47,119 nt of DNA from Clostridia bacterium (GTDB lineage Bacteria > Bacillota > Clostridia > Oscillospirales > Acutalibacteraceae), in assembly GCA_029007095.1 (NCBI GenBank), contig JAQXHF010000027.1:1-47119 (forward strand), read 5' to 3'. The first letter of the stretch is position 1, and every line of letters starts with the position of its first letter. Below the pieces are notes generated by a model that worked only from the letters and a program-made list of their open reading frames with translations, was not told the DNA's origin and did no database searches. A program made the translations under genes and the position numbers. Of the stretch, positions 24,152 to 32,457 are shown piece by piece.

Positions 24152-25420
24152 TTATTTTTTCTTTATTTTTTCCCAATATTCCTTTGCCGCCTGTTCGTTT
24201 TTATTTTGTCCGTATTCGTAATAAACTGCGTCTTTCAGAGCGTCGGGAAGATATTGCTGTTGAACCCAATGGTTAGGGTAATCGTGGGGGTAATCATAAA
24301 ACTGTCCTTTATTCTGATTATCCTCGCCGTCATAATGCATATTTTGAAGTTGGCGCGGTATCGGTCCGCTTTTTCCCTTTTTTACATCAGCCATAGCGGC
24401 GTTTATTGCGTTGTATGCCGAATTCGATTTAGGCGCATTGCATACAAGCACAACCGCGTCTGCAAGCGGAATCCTTGCTTCGGGAAGTCCTACCGACATG
24501 GCGATATCGACGGCGGCCTTTACTATCGGCAATATCATAGGATATGCAAGTCCTACATCTTCGCTTGCACACACCATCAGCCGTCGGCAGGCGGAGGGAA
24601 GATCCCCGGCGTCAAGCAGCCGTGCAAGATAGTGGAGAGCGGCGTTTGGATCAGAACCTCTCATTGATTTCTGATAAGCAGAGACGATATCGTAATGCTC
24701 GTCGCCGTCACGATCATATTTCATTGCGCTGCGCTGTGTCAGAGCTTTTGCCGTTTCCGGCGTAATTTCAATATTTCCGTGCAAATCGGGCTTGGTAGAA
24801 AGCACGCACAGTTCAACGGAATTCATGGCTTTCCTGACATCGCCGCCACAGGCGAACGCTATATGCTTTATTGCTTGCTCGTTGACCGTAATTTTTACTT
24901 GATTTTTATTTTCAAGATATCCGAAAGCGCGTTTTATGGCAGGGGTTATTTCCTCAGGCGAAACCGATTTGAATTCAAAAACAGTTGAACGGCTGAGAAT
25001 TGCGTTGTAAACATAAAAATACGGATTTTCGGTGGTGGACGCGATAAGCGTTATTGAGCCGTCCTCTATAAATTCAAGCAGGGTTTGCTGCTGCTTTTTA
25101 TTGAAATACTGTATCTCGTCAAGGTAGAGCAGGATACCGTTCTGAGCTTCAAAGGTGTCGAGCTTTGAAATCACGGCTTTTATATCCGCTGTGCCGGCGG
25201 TTGTTCCGTTGAGCTTACAGAGCTTACGGTTTGTGGTTTTTGCGATTATGGAAGCGACTGTTGTTTTTCCCGTGCCTGACGGCCCGTAAAAAATCATATT
25301 CGGCAGAGTGCCGGATTCTATTATATTTCGCAGAGGTTTGCCTTCGCCTATCAGATGAGTCTGGCCGACAACATCGTCAAGAGTGCTTGGACGGATTTCC
25401 TGCGCCAATGGCTCGGACAC
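24152..25420 (-). CDS. rarA: Replication-associated recombination protein A (AAA+ ATPase)
   Basis: AAA+ ATPase of the RarA/MgsA/WRNIP1 family, related to clamp-loader subunits, which acts at stalled replication forks. Walker A is GPSGTGKTT, Walker B is LLYLDEIQYF, and sensor 1 lies in IASTTENPYF. The C-terminal tetramerisation part includes MRGSDPNAALHYLARLL and the ending motif with PHDYPNHWVQQQYLP. The chosen start is GTG at 25420 (422 residues) with GAGGTGAG as its ribosome site; the ORF-track GTG three codons earlier is part of that site. The stop codon is 1 nt from repeat copy A. It is divergent from the acyl-CoA synthetase gene. Confidence 0.94.
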   Translation of the reverse strand: MSEPLAQEIRPSTLDDVVGQTHLIGEGKPLRNIIESGTLPNMIFYGPSGTGKTTVASIIAKTTNRKLCKLNGTTAGTADIKAVISKLDTFEAQNGILLYLDEIQYFNKKQQQTLLEFIEDGSITLIASTTENPYFYVYNAILSRSTVFEFKSVSPEEITPAIKRAFGYLENKNQVKITVNEQAIKHIAFACGGDVRKAMNSVELCVLSTKPDLHGNIEITPETAKALTQRSAMKYDRDGDEHYDIVSAYQKSMRGSDPNAALHYLARLLDAGDLPSACRRLMVCASEDVGLAYPMILPIVKAAVDIAMSVGLPEARIPLADAVVLVCNAPKSNSAYNAINAAMADVKKGKSGPIPRQLQNMHYDGEDNQNKGQFYDYPHDYPNHWVQQQYLPDALKDAVYYEYGQNKNEQAAKEYWEKIKKK

Positions 25421-25456
25421 AATTCTCACCTCGATTTATCGTGAATTTCGGTATAT

Positions 25457-25485
25457 ATTATATATCAAATGTCGCGCCTTTACAA
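25457..25485 (-). promoter_or_regulatory. rarA promoter
   Basis: Minus-strand TTGTAA (25480-25485) and TATAAT (25457-25462) are 17 bp apart, 37 nt before the GTG start. The -35 overlaps the edge of the 22-bp tandem repeat. Confidence 0.6.
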
Positions 25486-25526
25486 GTATATTTCCAACTT
25501 TAAACAAGTATATTTCCAACTTTAAA
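25483..25526. repeat. Perfect 22-bp tandem repeat between divergent promoters
   Basis: Two identical, directly adjacent 22-bp units (25483-25504 and 25505-25526). Each contains AAGTATATTTCCAACTT, whose outer AAGT/ACTT ends are inverted. The array overlaps the rarA -35 and ends 6 bp before the -35 of the first acyl-CoA synthetase gene. It looks like a double operator, but the binding protein is unknown. Confidence 0.8.
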
Positions 25527-25532
25527 TATTAC

Positions 25533-25561
25533 TTGCTTTTAGTATCTTATTGTGATATAAT
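25533..25561 (+). promoter_or_regulatory. Promoter of the first acyl-CoA synthetase gene
   Basis: TTGCTT (25533-25538) and TATAAT (25556-25561) are 17 bp apart, 32 nt before the start codon. Confidence 0.6.
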
Positions 25562-25593
25562 TAAAAAGATTTTGGAATAGGGGCATATGTTGG

Positions 25594-27228
25594 ATGAAAA
25601 AGAAAGATAAAATAAATAAAATGAAGTCTTTCCCCGATTTTGTCACGGTAAAGGATATTGTCGCTTACGGTGCAAAAAACGGAGGAGATAAAAAACAATT
25701 TATGTATACCGATCTCGGCAAAAAGGTTGCGACAAAAACCTTTAACGAGGTCTGGTATGACTCTACCGGAATGGGACAGTATCTTTATTCCAAAGGTATG
25801 AGGAACAAGAAAGTAGCTATTCTCGGTGAGAACAGCTATTATTGGATTGCTTGTTACTATGCCGTGGTAACGGGCAGAATAGTTGCGGTTCCTCTTGATC
25901 CGAAGCTTCCGACAGCCGACCTTGCGGATATACTTATCAGAAGCGGCTGTGAAGGACTTATTTACAGCGATGATTTTGCGTCCGACGCCGAAGCTTTAAA
26001 AAATACACCGGGCGTTGCCGTAAAAGAGTATTTCAGAATGGATGATGTCGAAAATCTCGCTAAGCTCGGCCATGCAGAACTTAAAAAAGGAGCCGAAAGC
26101 TATCTTGACGACGAGGTCTTGCCCGACGATCTTGCATTCATCGTATATACATCGGGAACAACCGGTAAGAGTAAGGGCGTTATGCTTACTCAGAAAAATG
26201 TTGCAACAGATGTAACCTCTACCTGCCGCGTAATGTGTGCAGAGAACGCTATCGCGTTTCTCCCGTTCCACCATTGCTTCTCATGGGGAAGCGCTCTCTT
26301 TGCGAGCTGTGTATTCACGGAGTGGGGATATATATGTCCGAGCCTGAGAACCCTTGAAAAAGATATCAAGGATTATCACCCTCAGAATTTCTCGGCAGTT
26401 CCGCTTGCCGTCGAAACTATTTATAAAAAAATATGGTTTACGGTAAAGAAGCAGGGCAAGGAAGAAATACTTAAAAAAGGACTTAAAATCAGCAAGTTCC
26501 TTTTGAAATTCGGCATAGATATCAGGCGTAAAATTTTCAAAGAGGTTATCGACAATCTCGGCGGCAATCTTGAAGTCATAATTTGCGGCGGCGCATACCT
26601 CGACACCAAGTATGAGCAGGGGTTGACCGATCTCGGAATTCAGATTATAAACGGATACGGAATCTCGGAGTGTTCCCCGATAGTTACCGTTAATCGTATT
26701 GATAATTATAAATTCGGCAGCGTAGGTTTGCCTATCCCGTGCAACGAGGTTAAAATCAACGAGCCTGACGCAGACGGCGTCGGTGAGATTTATGTCCGCG
26801 GAACTAATGTTATGAAGGGCTACTACAACGATCCCGAATCTACTGCGGAAGCGTTTGACGGCGACTGGTTCAAGACGGGCGACTTCGGCAGACTCGACGA
26901 AGACGGATTCCTCTTCTTTGTCGGCAGGAAGAAAAATCTCATAGTTCTTTCAAACGGTAAAAATGTTTCTCCGGAGGAGCTTGAAGATAAGCTCATTTCC
27001 ATAGATTATGTAAAGGAAGTTGTTGTCTACGGCGAAAACGATATGATAACGGCCGAATTCTTCCTTGATACGGTTTTGGAGCCTGAGGCTGAAAAGAAGA
27101 TTAAATCCGATGTTAATAACCTTAACAAGCAGCTTCCGGGATATAAGCGTATCGCAAAAATAAAAACCCGCGATTCGGAATTCCCGAAGACTACGACTCT
27201 CAAAATACGAAGGAATTATAAAAATTAA
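25594..27228 (+). CDS. AMP-forming acyl-CoA synthetase (first paralogue)
   Basis: Adenylate-forming ligase of 544 residues, probably activating a fatty or other carboxylic acid to its CoA or ACP thioester. The AMP-binding P-loop is YTSGTTGKSKGVML. The A5 motif is NGYGISECSP and the A7/A8 hinge is WFKTGDFGRLDEDG...GRKKNLIVLSNGKNVSPEE. The C-terminal catalytic Lys lies in KTTTLKIRRN. There are no membrane helices. Acid specificity cannot be assigned. AGGGG lies 12 nt before the ATG, a rather long spacing. A near-identical paralogue follows after 110 nt, and the 22-bp tandem repeat lies upstream. Confidence 0.9.
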   Translation: MKKKDKINKMKSFPDFVTVKDIVAYGAKNGGDKKQFMYTDLGKKVATKTFNEVWYDSTGMGQYLYSKGMRNKKVAILGENSYYWIACYYAVVTGRIVAVPLDPKLPTADLADILIRSGCEGLIYSDDFASDAEALKNTPGVAVKEYFRMDDVENLAKLGHAELKKGAESYLDDEVLPDDLAFIVYTSGTTGKSKGVMLTQKNVATDVTSTCRVMCAENAIAFLPFHHCFSWGSALFASCVFTEWGYICPSLRTLEKDIKDYHPQNFSAVPLAVETIYKKIWFTVKKQGKEEILKKGLKISKFLLKFGIDIRRKIFKEVIDNLGGNLEVIICGGAYLDTKYEQGLTDLGIQIINGYGISECSPIVTVNRIDNYKFGSVGLPIPCNEVKINEPDADGVGEIYVRGTNVMKGYYNDPESTAEAFDGDWFKTGDFGRLDEDGFLFFVGRKKNLIVLSNGKNVSPEELEDKLISIDYVKEVVVYGENDMITAEFFLDTVLEPEAEKKIKSDVNNLNKQLPGYKRIAKIKTRDSEFPKTTTLKIRRNYKN

Positions 27229-27338
27229 GAAATACAAAATAAATATAATATAAACAATATGGTATTATAATTTCAAACGGCTTATTGCAATTTATTTTGC
27301 ATAATATAACAGCGATTAATTAAGTGGAGGAATTTTAT

Positions 27339-28961
27339 ATGGGTAAGAAAGTCAACATTCCTGCTATACCGGAGCTTCAAACCGTTAAAGAGATAGTTGC
27401 TTACGGTGCTGAACATGGCAAGGATAAAAAGCAGTATATGTATATGAATCTCCAAAATGAAGTTTGCACAAAAACTTTCAATGAGGTTTGGTACGATACT
27501 ACCGGACTCGGTCAGTATCTTTATAAAATCGGTATGAGAGGCAAAAAGGTCGCAATAGTCAGCGAAAACAGCTATAATTGGGTTGCGGCTTATTACTCGA
27601 TTATTACAGGAAAAATGACTGCGGTTCCTCTCGATCCCAAGCTCCCGTATGAAGATATAGCGCAGCTTATTGCTCACAGCGAATGTGAAGCGGTTTATTA
27701 CAGCGATGAATTTGCACCGGCTATGGATGTTGTTAAAAAGACTCCCGGCGTTATTGTTAAAGAATATATAAGACTTGACGATATGGACAATCTTGTAAAA
27801 ATCGGACATTCCGAGGTTGAAAACGGCGCGGAGAATTATCTTGACGATGAGGTTTTGCCCGAAGACCTTGCATTTATAGTTTACACATCGGGAACTACCG
27901 GCAAGAGCAAGGGCGTTATGCTTACTCAGAATAATGTCGCGTCCGATGTTATAGCTTCGCTGAAAGTTATGACAGGCGGCCACGCTATCGGATTTTTACC
28001 GCTTCATCATTGCTTCTCGTGGGTAGGCGCTCTGTTTACAGGCTGTATGCTTACCGAGTGGGGATATATTTGCCGCAGCCTTAAAGATATCCAGAAAGAT
28101 ATGGAAACATATCATCCGCAGAATTTCTCGGCTGTTCCGCTTGCCGTTGAAACTATATATAAAAAGATTTGGTACACCGCCAAAAAGACCGGCAGAGAGG
28201 AAGTTCTCAAAAAAGGTCTTAAAATCAGCAATTTCCTTATGAAGCTCGGAATTGACAAGAGAAGAAAGCTGTTTAAGCAGATTATCGACGGTCTCGGCGG
28301 CGAGCTTGAAATTATCGTTTGCGGCGGAGCTTATCTTGACGAGAAATATGAAAAAGGTATGTACGATTTCGGCGTTCAGATAATAAACGGATACGGTATT
28401 ACCGAGTGTTCTCCCGCAGTTACGGTTAACAGAATTGATAATTACAAAATGGGCAGCGCAGGATTGCCGCTTCCCTGCAACGAAATAAAAATTCATGAAC
28501 CCGACGAGGACGGCGTGGGCGAAATCTATGTCAGAGGCTCCAATGTTATGAAGGGTTACTACAAAGATCCTGAGGCTACTGCCGAAGTCTTCGACGGCGA
28601 ATGGTTCAAGACGGGCGACTACGGCAGAATTGACGAGGACGGCTTCCTTTTCTTTGTCGGAAGAAAGAAGAATCTTATCGTCCTTTCCAACGGCAAGAAT
28701 GTTTCTCCTGAGGAGATAGAGGATAAGCTGTCAACTATCGAATATGTCAAAGAGGTAGTTGTCTACGAGGAGGATAGCTGTATAACAGCCGAATTCTTCC
28801 TTGATACGATTTCAACCCCTGACGCCAAGGACAGAATTAAGGCCGATGTCAACGAGATAAACAAGAAGATGCCGCGCTATAAGCAGGTAACGAAAGTAAA
28901 AACTCGTGATGTTGAGTTCCCCAAGACAACAACGCTTAAAATACTCAGGAATTACAAATAA
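27339..28961 (+). CDS. AMP-forming acyl-CoA synthetase (second paralogue)
   Basis: A 540-residue ligase clearly duplicated from the upstream gene; most of the length aligns without gaps, and long blocks such as the P-loop, ETIYKKIW and GRKKNLIVLSNGKNVSPEE are identical. Adenylate-forming motifs are intact (YTSGTTGKSKGVML, NGYGITECSP, WFKTGDYGR, KTTTLKILRN), so both copies should be active. The differences cluster in the acyl-pocket half (for example LPLHHCFSWVGALFTG against LPFHHCFSWGSALFAS), which hints at different substrates. The ATG has GGAGG 8 nt ahead; the ORF-track GTG is inside that site. The 110-nt gap may hold a weak TTATTG-17-TATAAC promoter. Confidence 0.9.
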   Translation: MGKKVNIPAIPELQTVKEIVAYGAEHGKDKKQYMYMNLQNEVCTKTFNEVWYDTTGLGQYLYKIGMRGKKVAIVSENSYNWVAAYYSIITGKMTAVPLDPKLPYEDIAQLIAHSECEAVYYSDEFAPAMDVVKKTPGVIVKEYIRLDDMDNLVKIGHSEVENGAENYLDDEVLPEDLAFIVYTSGTTGKSKGVMLTQNNVASDVIASLKVMTGGHAIGFLPLHHCFSWVGALFTGCMLTEWGYICRSLKDIQKDMETYHPQNFSAVPLAVETIYKKIWYTAKKTGREEVLKKGLKISNFLMKLGIDKRRKLFKQIIDGLGGELEIIVCGGAYLDEKYEKGMYDFGVQIINGYGITECSPAVTVNRIDNYKMGSAGLPLPCNEIKIHEPDEDGVGEIYVRGSNVMKGYYKDPEATAEVFDGEWFKTGDYGRIDEDGFLFFVGRKKNLIVLSNGKNVSPEEIEDKLSTIEYVKEVVVYEEDSCITAEFFLDTISTPDAKDRIKADVNEINKKMPRYKQVTKVKTRDVEFPKTTTLKILRNYK

Positions 28962-29000
28962 GGTAAAATAGTTAAAAGATAAATTAAAAAATAAGCGATA

Positions 29001-29046
29001 AAGCAGGTGCAATTGTGGATTTTCTACAAAAAACGCCTGCTTTTTT
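29001..29046 (+). terminator. Terminator after the acyl-CoA synthetases
   Basis: AAGCAGG (29001-29007) pairs with CCTGCTT (29036-29042). An inner stem TTGTGGA/TCTACAA (one wobble) gives an elongated hairpin, followed by TTTTTTC. It lies 39 nt after the stop. Confidence 0.8.
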
Positions 29047-29090
29047 CTAATAAAACTTTTTGAATACTCGGCTATTTTTTTAATTTAGCA

Positions 29091-29181
29091 TTTACGCCGG
29101 CACATAATTATGTTATAATCATATAGTATTTATGCTGTAAACGCATAGCACAAAGACGCTGTGAACGCTTCGACGGTTCAC
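29091..29181 (+). promoter_or_regulatory. Hydrogenase operon promoter and structured leader
   Basis: TTTACG (29091-29096) and TATAAT (29114-29119) are 17 bp apart, so the leader is about 88 nt. It holds two small hairpins: TATGC/GCATA (29131-29147) and GTGAAC/GTTCAC (29161-29181). No Rex-type TTGTTAA...TTAACAA site is visible near the promoter. The second repeat has a 9-nt gap rather than the 4 nt of Rex sites. Confidence 0.55.
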
Positions 29182-29213
29182 GGTTCATCTTGCTGCAAAG
29201 GAGGAACAACCAA

Positions 29214-29711
29214 ATGGTAAAAAAAATCAGCAAAATTCCGTTCAGAGGAACACCTGAGCAGGAAGCTCAGCTCCGTGCTGTAATAGATGAGTGTAAGAGT
29301 GATAAAAGTCTTCTTATGCATGTTATGCAGCAGGCGCAGGGCATCTACGGTTATCTGCCCATCGAGGTACAGCAGATGATAGCCGACGGTATGGATGTAC
29401 CGCTTGAAAAGGTTTACGGAGTTTCTACATTTTACGCTCAGTTTGCTCTTTCACCCAAGGGACTTTATAATGTTTCGGTGTGTCTCGGCACGGCGTGTTA
29501 TGTTAAAGGCTCTCAGGATGTGCTTGATAAAATCTGTGAAAATCTTGGAGTTGAGGCAGGAGAATGTACCGATGACGGTAGATTTTCTGTTGAAGCTTGC
29601 AGATGCATAGGCGCATGTGGACTGGCGCCTGTAATGACCGTTAATGACGAAGTTTACGGTAAGCTCACCGCCGATGATGTTGACGGAATTCTCGCAAAGT
29701 ACAAGGATTGA
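29214..29711 (+). CDS. hndA: NuoE-like [2Fe-2S] subunit of NADH-linked hydrogenase
   Basis: Small electron-transfer subunit (HndA/HydC) of a multimeric [FeFe] hydrogenase, 165 residues. The thioredoxin-fold [2Fe-2S] ligands are CLGTAC and CRCIGACG. The N-terminal helical bundle (LLMHVMQQAQGIYGYLPIEVQQMIA) and YGVSTFYAQF are characteristic of NuoE. It works with the NuoF-like and catalytic subunits encoded downstream. The ATG has AAAGGAGG at ideal distance; the ORF-track start 24 nt earlier lies in front of that site. It is the first gene of the five-gene hydrogenase operon and is 6 nt from the next gene. Confidence 0.93.
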   Translation: MVKKISKIPFRGTPEQEAQLRAVIDECKSDKSLLMHVMQQAQGIYGYLPIEVQQMIADGMDVPLEKVYGVSTFYAQFALSPKGLYNVSVCLGTACYVKGSQDVLDKICENLGVEAGECTDDGRFSVEACRCIGACGLAPVMTVNDEVYGKLTADDVDGILAKYKD

Positions 29712-29717
29712 CGCCGA

Positions 29718-30269
29718 ATGAGGGAGCTTTCCTTAAATGTATTAGACATAGCTCAGAACTCAATATCCGCAGGAGCTTCGGTTATTGAAATAGAAGTATT
29801 GCGTGACACGGTTAAAAATGAGCTTTTTATAGGAATTTATGATAACGGAAAAGGTATGACTGCCGAACAGGTAGAAAGGGTTAAAGATCCGTTTTTTACA
29901 ACCAGAACAACGAGAAAGGTTGGTATGGGGATTCCGCTTTTTACCCTTGCCGCACGGCAGACCGGCGGTGACCTTGAAATTCAGTCAGAGCCGGGCAAAG
30001 GCACAAAGGTTACGGCTGTATTTAACACGGACAGCGTAGATTTTACGCCTTTGGGAGATATAAATTCCACCGTATGGACTCTTATGACTATGAATACCGA
30101 CAGGGATTTTGTTTACCGTTTCGGTATAGACGGCAGGGAGTTTACGTTAAAAACCTCCGAGCTTAATGAAATTCTCGGAGGGGTAAAGCTCTCGGAGCCG
30201 GAAATTTCCAAGTGGCTCAGGGAGTATCTTGATGAACAAACAGATAATATTTGCGGAGGTGTTAAGTAA
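29718..30269 (+). CDS. Stand-alone histidine-kinase-like ATPase in the hydrogenase operon
   Basis: A 183-residue protein made of a GHKL ATPase domain. The N box is DIAQNSI, the G1 box is DNGKGM, the following loop is DPFFTTRTTRKVGMGIPL, and a GGDLEIQSEPGKGTKV segment completes the fold. There is no phosphoacceptor His domain, no sensor and no membrane segment, so it is not a normal two-component kinase. About 70 C-terminal residues are unassigned. It starts 6 nt after hndA and overlaps hndB by 1 nt. Similar ATPases occur in clostridial hydrogenase operons, as far as I recall. A role in regulation or assembly is inference; an anti-sigma-type kinase is an alternative. Confidence 0.8.
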   Translation: MRELSLNVLDIAQNSISAGASVIEIEVLRDTVKNELFIGIYDNGKGMTAEQVERVKDPFFTTRTTRKVGMGIPLFTLAARQTGGDLEIQSEPGKGTKVTAVFNTDSVDFTPLGDINSTVWTLMTMNTDRDFVYRFGIDGREFTLKTSELNEILGGVKLSEPEISKWLREYLDEQTDNICGGVK

Positions 30270-30643
30270 TGAAAACACTCGAAGAACTTATGGCAATTCG
30301 TGACAGAGCTAAGGCGGATATGACCGACAGAGGCGGAGAGGGCGACTCTATAAGGGTTGTTGTAGGTATGGCTACCTGCGGAATTGCAGCGGGAGCAAGA
30401 CCTGTTCTCAATGCTTTTGTTGACGAGATTGCAAAGAGAAATTTAAGAAATGTAACAGTTACACAGACAGGCTGTATCGGTATGTGCCAGTATGAACCTA
30501 TCGTTGAGGTAATCAGACCGGGCGAGGAGAAAGTTACTTATGTTAAAATGACTGCCGACAAAGTGCCGACTGTTGTTGCAGACCATATAGTCAACGGCAA
30601 TCCGGTTGCTGAATATACCGTTGGTGCTGTTGTCAAAGACTAA
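30269..30643 (+). CDS. hndB: HndB-like small [2Fe-2S] ferredoxin-fold protein
   Basis: Thioredoxin-like ferredoxin of 124 residues resembling HndB, an accessory subunit of NADH/NADP-linked [FeFe] hydrogenases. The cysteines seen are in ATCGIAAGA and in TGCIGMCQYEP, three in total. This matches HndB, which lacks the fourth Cys in the usual spacing. It probably relays electrons or helps assembly. The ATG overlaps the stop of the ATPase gene (TAATG), so translation is coupled. The NuoF-like gene follows after 12 nt with an AAGGAGG site. Confidence 0.88.
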   Translation: MKTLEELMAIRDRAKADMTDRGGEGDSIRVVVGMATCGIAAGARPVLNAFVDEIAKRNLRNVTVTQTGCIGMCQYEPIVEVIRPGEEKVTYVKMTADKVPTVVADHIVNGNPVAEYTVGAVVKD

Positions 30644-30655
30644 GGAGGTAAAGCA

Positions 30656-32443
30656 ATGTATCGTTCACACGTTCTGATATGCGGCGGTACCGGCTGCACC
30701 TCTTCTCACAGCGCCGAGATATGTGAGGCTCTCGAAGCCGAGCTTAAAGCCAAGGGGCTTGAGAATGAGGTAAAAGTCGTAAAAACCGGTTGCTTCGGAC
30801 TCTGTGCATTGGGCCCGATTATGATTGTATATCCCGAAGGATGCTTTTACAGCGAAGTAAAGGTCGAGAATGTGCCCGAAATTGTTGAGGAACATCTCTT
30901 AAAGGGACGCATCGTTAAGCATCTTCTTTATGACGAGACGGTGCATAAAGACGAGATTAAACCGCTTAAAGAAACTAATTTCTATAAAAAGCAGCATAGA
31001 ATTGCTCTTAGAAACTGCGGCGTTATTGATCCTGAGAACATAGAAGAGTACATAGCTATGGACGGCTATCAGGCTCTTGCAAAATGCCTTACGGAGATGA
31101 CTCCCGACGAGGTTATACAGGTCGTTAAGGATTCCGGACTTCGCGGCAGAGGCGGCGGAGGATTCCCGACCGGACTTAAATGGAGCTTTACCGCCAAGAA
31201 CAGCGCAGACCAAAAGTATGTTGTATGTAATGCAGACGAGGGAGATCCGGGAGCGTTTATGGATCGTTCCGTGCTTGAAGGCGATCCGCATTGCGTACTT
31301 GAAGCTATGGCTATCTGCGGTTACGCAACCGGTGCAAGCGAGGGTTATATTTATGTTCGCGCCGAATATCCGATTGCCGTACACAGACTTGAAATCGCTA
31401 TCAAGCAGGCTCGCGAGAACGGCTTGCTCGGTAAAAATATCTTTAATTCAGGCTTTGATTTTGATATCTTTGTCCGTCTCGGCGCAGGTGCATTCGTCTG
31501 CGGCGAAGAAACGGCGCTTATGACTTCTATTGAGGGTAACAGAGGCGAGCCGAGGCCCCGTCCTCCGTATCCTGCCGTTAAGGGACTTTTTGCAAAGCCG
31601 ACTACTGAAAATAATGTTGAAACCTTTGCAAATATCCCGCAGATTATACTCCACGGCGCGGAATACTTCTCGTCTATGGGTACAGAGAAATCCGCAGGAA
31701 CAAAGGTATTCGCTCTCGGCGGAAAGATAAACAATACGGGACTTGTCGAGGTGCCGATGGGTACTACGCTCAGAGAGATTATAGAGGATATCGGCGGCGG
31801 CGTTCCGAACGGCAAGAAATTCAAAGCGGCTCAGACCGGCGGACCTTCCGGCGGATGTATTCCTGCTTCGCTTATTGATACGCCTATTGATTACGATAAT
31901 CTTACCGCTATCGGCTGTATGATGGGTTCGGGCGGACTTATTGTAATGGACGAAGACAACTGTATGGTTGATATCGCTAAATTCTTCCTCGATTTCACGG
32001 TTGACGAGTCCTGCGGTAAGTGTACTCCCTGCCGTATCGGTACTAAGAGAATGAGAGAGTTGCTCGAAAAGATTACGGATGGTAAAGCAACTCTTGACGA
32101 CCTTGATGAGCTTGAAACTCTTGCCCATTACATCAAAGAGAACTCACTCTGCGGTTTGGGACAGACAGCGCCCAATCCGGTTCTTGCAACTCTGCGCTTC
32201 TTTAAGGACGAATATATCGCTCACATCGTAGATAAGAAATGTCCTGCCGGCGTATGTAAGAAGCTTGTCAGTTACAGCATTGACGCTGATAAGTGTAAGG
32301 GCTGTACCGCCTGCGCGAGAAAGTGTCCCGTCGGAGCAATTTCAGGCGCTATCAAGAGTCCGCACAGCATTGATACATCTAAGTGCGTTAAGTGCGGCGT
32401 TTGTATGGAAACCTGCCGATTCGGCGCTATTGTTAAGAAATAA
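30656..32443 (+). CDS. hndC: NuoF-like NADH-binding flavoprotein subunit of hydrogenase
   Basis: NAD(H)-binding diaphorase subunit (HndC/HydB), 595 residues. Domains in order: an N-terminal thioredoxin-like [2Fe-2S] domain (CGGTGCTSS and TGCFGLCALGP); the NADH/FMN-binding core with GRGGGGFPTGLKWSF (about 162-176) and YVVCNADEGDPGA; an SLBB-like region; the [4Fe-4S] ligands SCGKCTPCRIG (about 451-461); and two C-terminal ferredoxin clusters, CKGCTACARKCP and CVKCGVCMETC. This is the architecture of electron-bifurcating or NADP-reducing hydrogenases; the extra ferredoxin clusters fit use of reduced ferredoxin together with NADH. A strong AAGGAGG site precedes the ATG. Confidence 0.95.
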   Translation: MYRSHVLICGGTGCTSSHSAEICEALEAELKAKGLENEVKVVKTGCFGLCALGPIMIVYPEGCFYSEVKVENVPEIVEEHLLKGRIVKHLLYDETVHKDEIKPLKETNFYKKQHRIALRNCGVIDPENIEEYIAMDGYQALAKCLTEMTPDEVIQVVKDSGLRGRGGGGFPTGLKWSFTAKNSADQKYVVCNADEGDPGAFMDRSVLEGDPHCVLEAMAICGYATGASEGYIYVRAEYPIAVHRLEIAIKQARENGLLGKNIFNSGFDFDIFVRLGAGAFVCGEETALMTSIEGNRGEPRPRPPYPAVKGLFAKPTTENNVETFANIPQIILHGAEYFSSMGTEKSAGTKVFALGGKINNTGLVEVPMGTTLREIIEDIGGGVPNGKKFKAAQTGGPSGGCIPASLIDTPIDYDNLTAIGCMMGSGGLIVMDEDNCMVDIAKFFLDFTVDESCGKCTPCRIGTKRMRELLEKITDGKATLDDLDELETLAHYIKENSLCGLGQTAPNPVLATLRFFKDEYIAHIVDKKCPAGVCKKLVSYSIDADKCKGCTACARKCPVGAISGAIKSPHSIDTSKCVKCGVCMETCRFGAIVKK

Positions 32444-32457
32444 GGAGCGTGTCATAA

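Noticed and set aside
24065-24667. 200-aa plus-strand ORF starting in repeat copy A
   Set aside because: It runs through the repeat and antisense to rarA. A similar translated stretch (YGFIRSSLFLHPLL) arises from copy B in the minus-strand ORF at 46587-46925, so the likeness reflects the repeat, not a protein family.
25483-25526. CRISPR-like repeat
   Set aside because: Only two directly abutting units without a spacer; a tandem operator or slippage product fits better.
29126-29213. Rex operator in the hydrogenase leader (GTGAAC...GTTCAC)
   Set aside because: The gap is 9 nt instead of 4 and the half-sites lack the flanking TT/AA; it is better viewed as an RNA hairpin.
31448-32128. 226-aa minus-strand ORF opposite hndC
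   Set aside because: Shadow of the NuoF-like gene; composition is that of an antisense frame.
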